Below are positions 5,131 to 5,528 of a stretch of DNA of 5,528 nt, in pieces. The position numbers were made by a program, and so were the translations under genes. The DNA is taken from contig JAQVUQ010000204.1 in assembly GCA_028699365.1 (NCBI GenBank), positions 1-5,528 on the forward strand, in the 5' to 3' direction. Source of the stretch: UBA5359 sp028699365 [NCBI: bacterium]. Lineage in GTDB: Bacteria > UBP13 > UBA5359. Each line of letters begins with the position of its first letter. The stretch's first letter is position 1. The notes beneath the pieces are model-generated. The model was not told where the DNA came from. It made no database searches and worked only from the letters and a program-made list of their open reading frames with translations.

Positions 5131-5528
5131 TTACACCTGCCTCAGGCCTGCCGCCGTTTCTCCGGCCTCCGGCAGCCGCAGCCTGAAAGGCATTGTCAGA
5201 CGCAGTACGTCCTCCATTCCAAAGATGCCCCTGCGCTTGTAGATAAAACGAGCTGCGGTTATGGCTCCGTCGGCAAAGGCTTCTCTGGAGAACGATTCAT
5301 GAGATATCGTTATCTTATCGTTGTTATTGAGAAACATGACCTCATGGCTGCCTACTACGCCTCCGCCTCTTACCGAGTGCATTCCTATTTCTCCCTTGGA
5401 ACGGCTTTTTCTTCCCCCTCTGCCGTACTGCAGCTTCATTCCCTCATCTCTGGCATCACTGACGGCCGTCGCTATCTTCAGAGCCGTACCCGAAGGCGCA
5501 TCCTCTTTACGGCTGTGGTGTGTCTCTA
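5131..5528 (-). CDS. dapB: 4-hydroxy-tetrahydrodipicolinate reductase, C-terminal part (cut by window edge)
   Basis: 131 codons plus stop are present and the frame runs open to the window edge. The first complete residues, ETHHSRKEDAPSGTAL, carry the DapB signature E-x-HH-x-x-K-x-DAPSGTA. This includes the His-His pair, the catalytic lysine and the substrate-binding PSGTA loop. It is followed by GRGGRKSRSKGEIGMH, SVRGGGVVGSHEV, SREAFADGAITAARF and GMEDVLRL, all in DapB order. The enzyme reduces 4-hydroxy-tetrahydrodipicolinate with NAD(P)H in the lysine/diaminopimelate pathway in the cytoplasm. The N-terminal Rossmann domain lies beyond the window. After the usual end (DVLRL) the frame runs on for about 21 residues (TMPFRLRLPEAGETAAGLRQV), longer than typical. 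The ATG at 5439 is internal, not the start. It converges on the metalloenzyme gene, so a functional link to the catabolic genes is not implied by position. Confidence 0.93.
   Translation of the reverse strand, partial: ETHHSRKEDAPSGTALKIATAVSDARDEGMKLQYGRGGRKSRSKGEIGMHSVRGGGVVGSHEVMFLNNNDKITISHESFSREAFADGAITAARFIYKRRGIFGMEDVLRLTMPFRLRLPEAGETAAGLRQV

Noticed and set aside
5131-5439. Treating the ATG at 5439 as the start of a short 102-residue gene
   Set aside because: The frame continues upstream with the DapB catalytic motif E-x-HH-x-x-K-x-DAPSGTA, so this methionine is internal.

Overview
The window is a bacterial chromosomal stretch. It has moderate GC content, short intergenic gaps, strong AGGAGG-type ribosome binding sites, sigma70-like promoters and intrinsic terminators. 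Frequent ATA isoleucine codons and the strong Shine-Dalgarno sites suggest an anaerobic Firmicutes/Clostridia-type organism, but nothing here fixes the taxon and this is low confidence.

Layout. A GntR-family regulator runs off the left edge on the minus strand (1-184), behind its own good promoter. Next is a minus-strand pair: a LacI-family regulator (2725 to 1682) followed by an M24/creatinase-fold hydrolase (1519 to 350), closed by an intrinsic terminator at 274-320. The 162-base gap between these two genes holds two different arrays of 7-base repeats and a small GC hairpin. Diverging from lacI, a Gfo/Idh/MocA oxidoreductase (2930-4042, plus) is followed by a terminator-like hairpin. After that comes a phosphopentomutase-like metalloenzyme of the alkaline phosphatase superfamily (4146-5051, plus). 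On the right, convergent on the minus strand, is the C-terminal half of dapB (5131-5528, truncated by the window edge), with a shared hairpin in the convergent gap.

How the genes may work together. The lacI/oxidoreductase intergenic region (2726-2929) carries a promoter in each direction and two clear inverted repeats. One repeat sits inside the lacI promoter and the other upstream of the oxidoreductase promoter. The simplest reading is a small locally regulated catabolic locus: a LacI-type repressor controlling an NAD(P)-dependent dehydrogenase, a phosphatase/mutase-like metalloenzyme and an amide-bond hydrolase-like protein. The substrate cannot be read from the sequence.

Three proteins depart from their textbook families. 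The M24 protein has lost two of the five metal ligands and has a third conservatively replaced. The LacI protein lacks the usual hinge-helix leucine. The phosphopentomutase-like protein is about 300 residues with a much reduced middle region. No mobile element, CRISPR array, tRNA or rRNA was seen.
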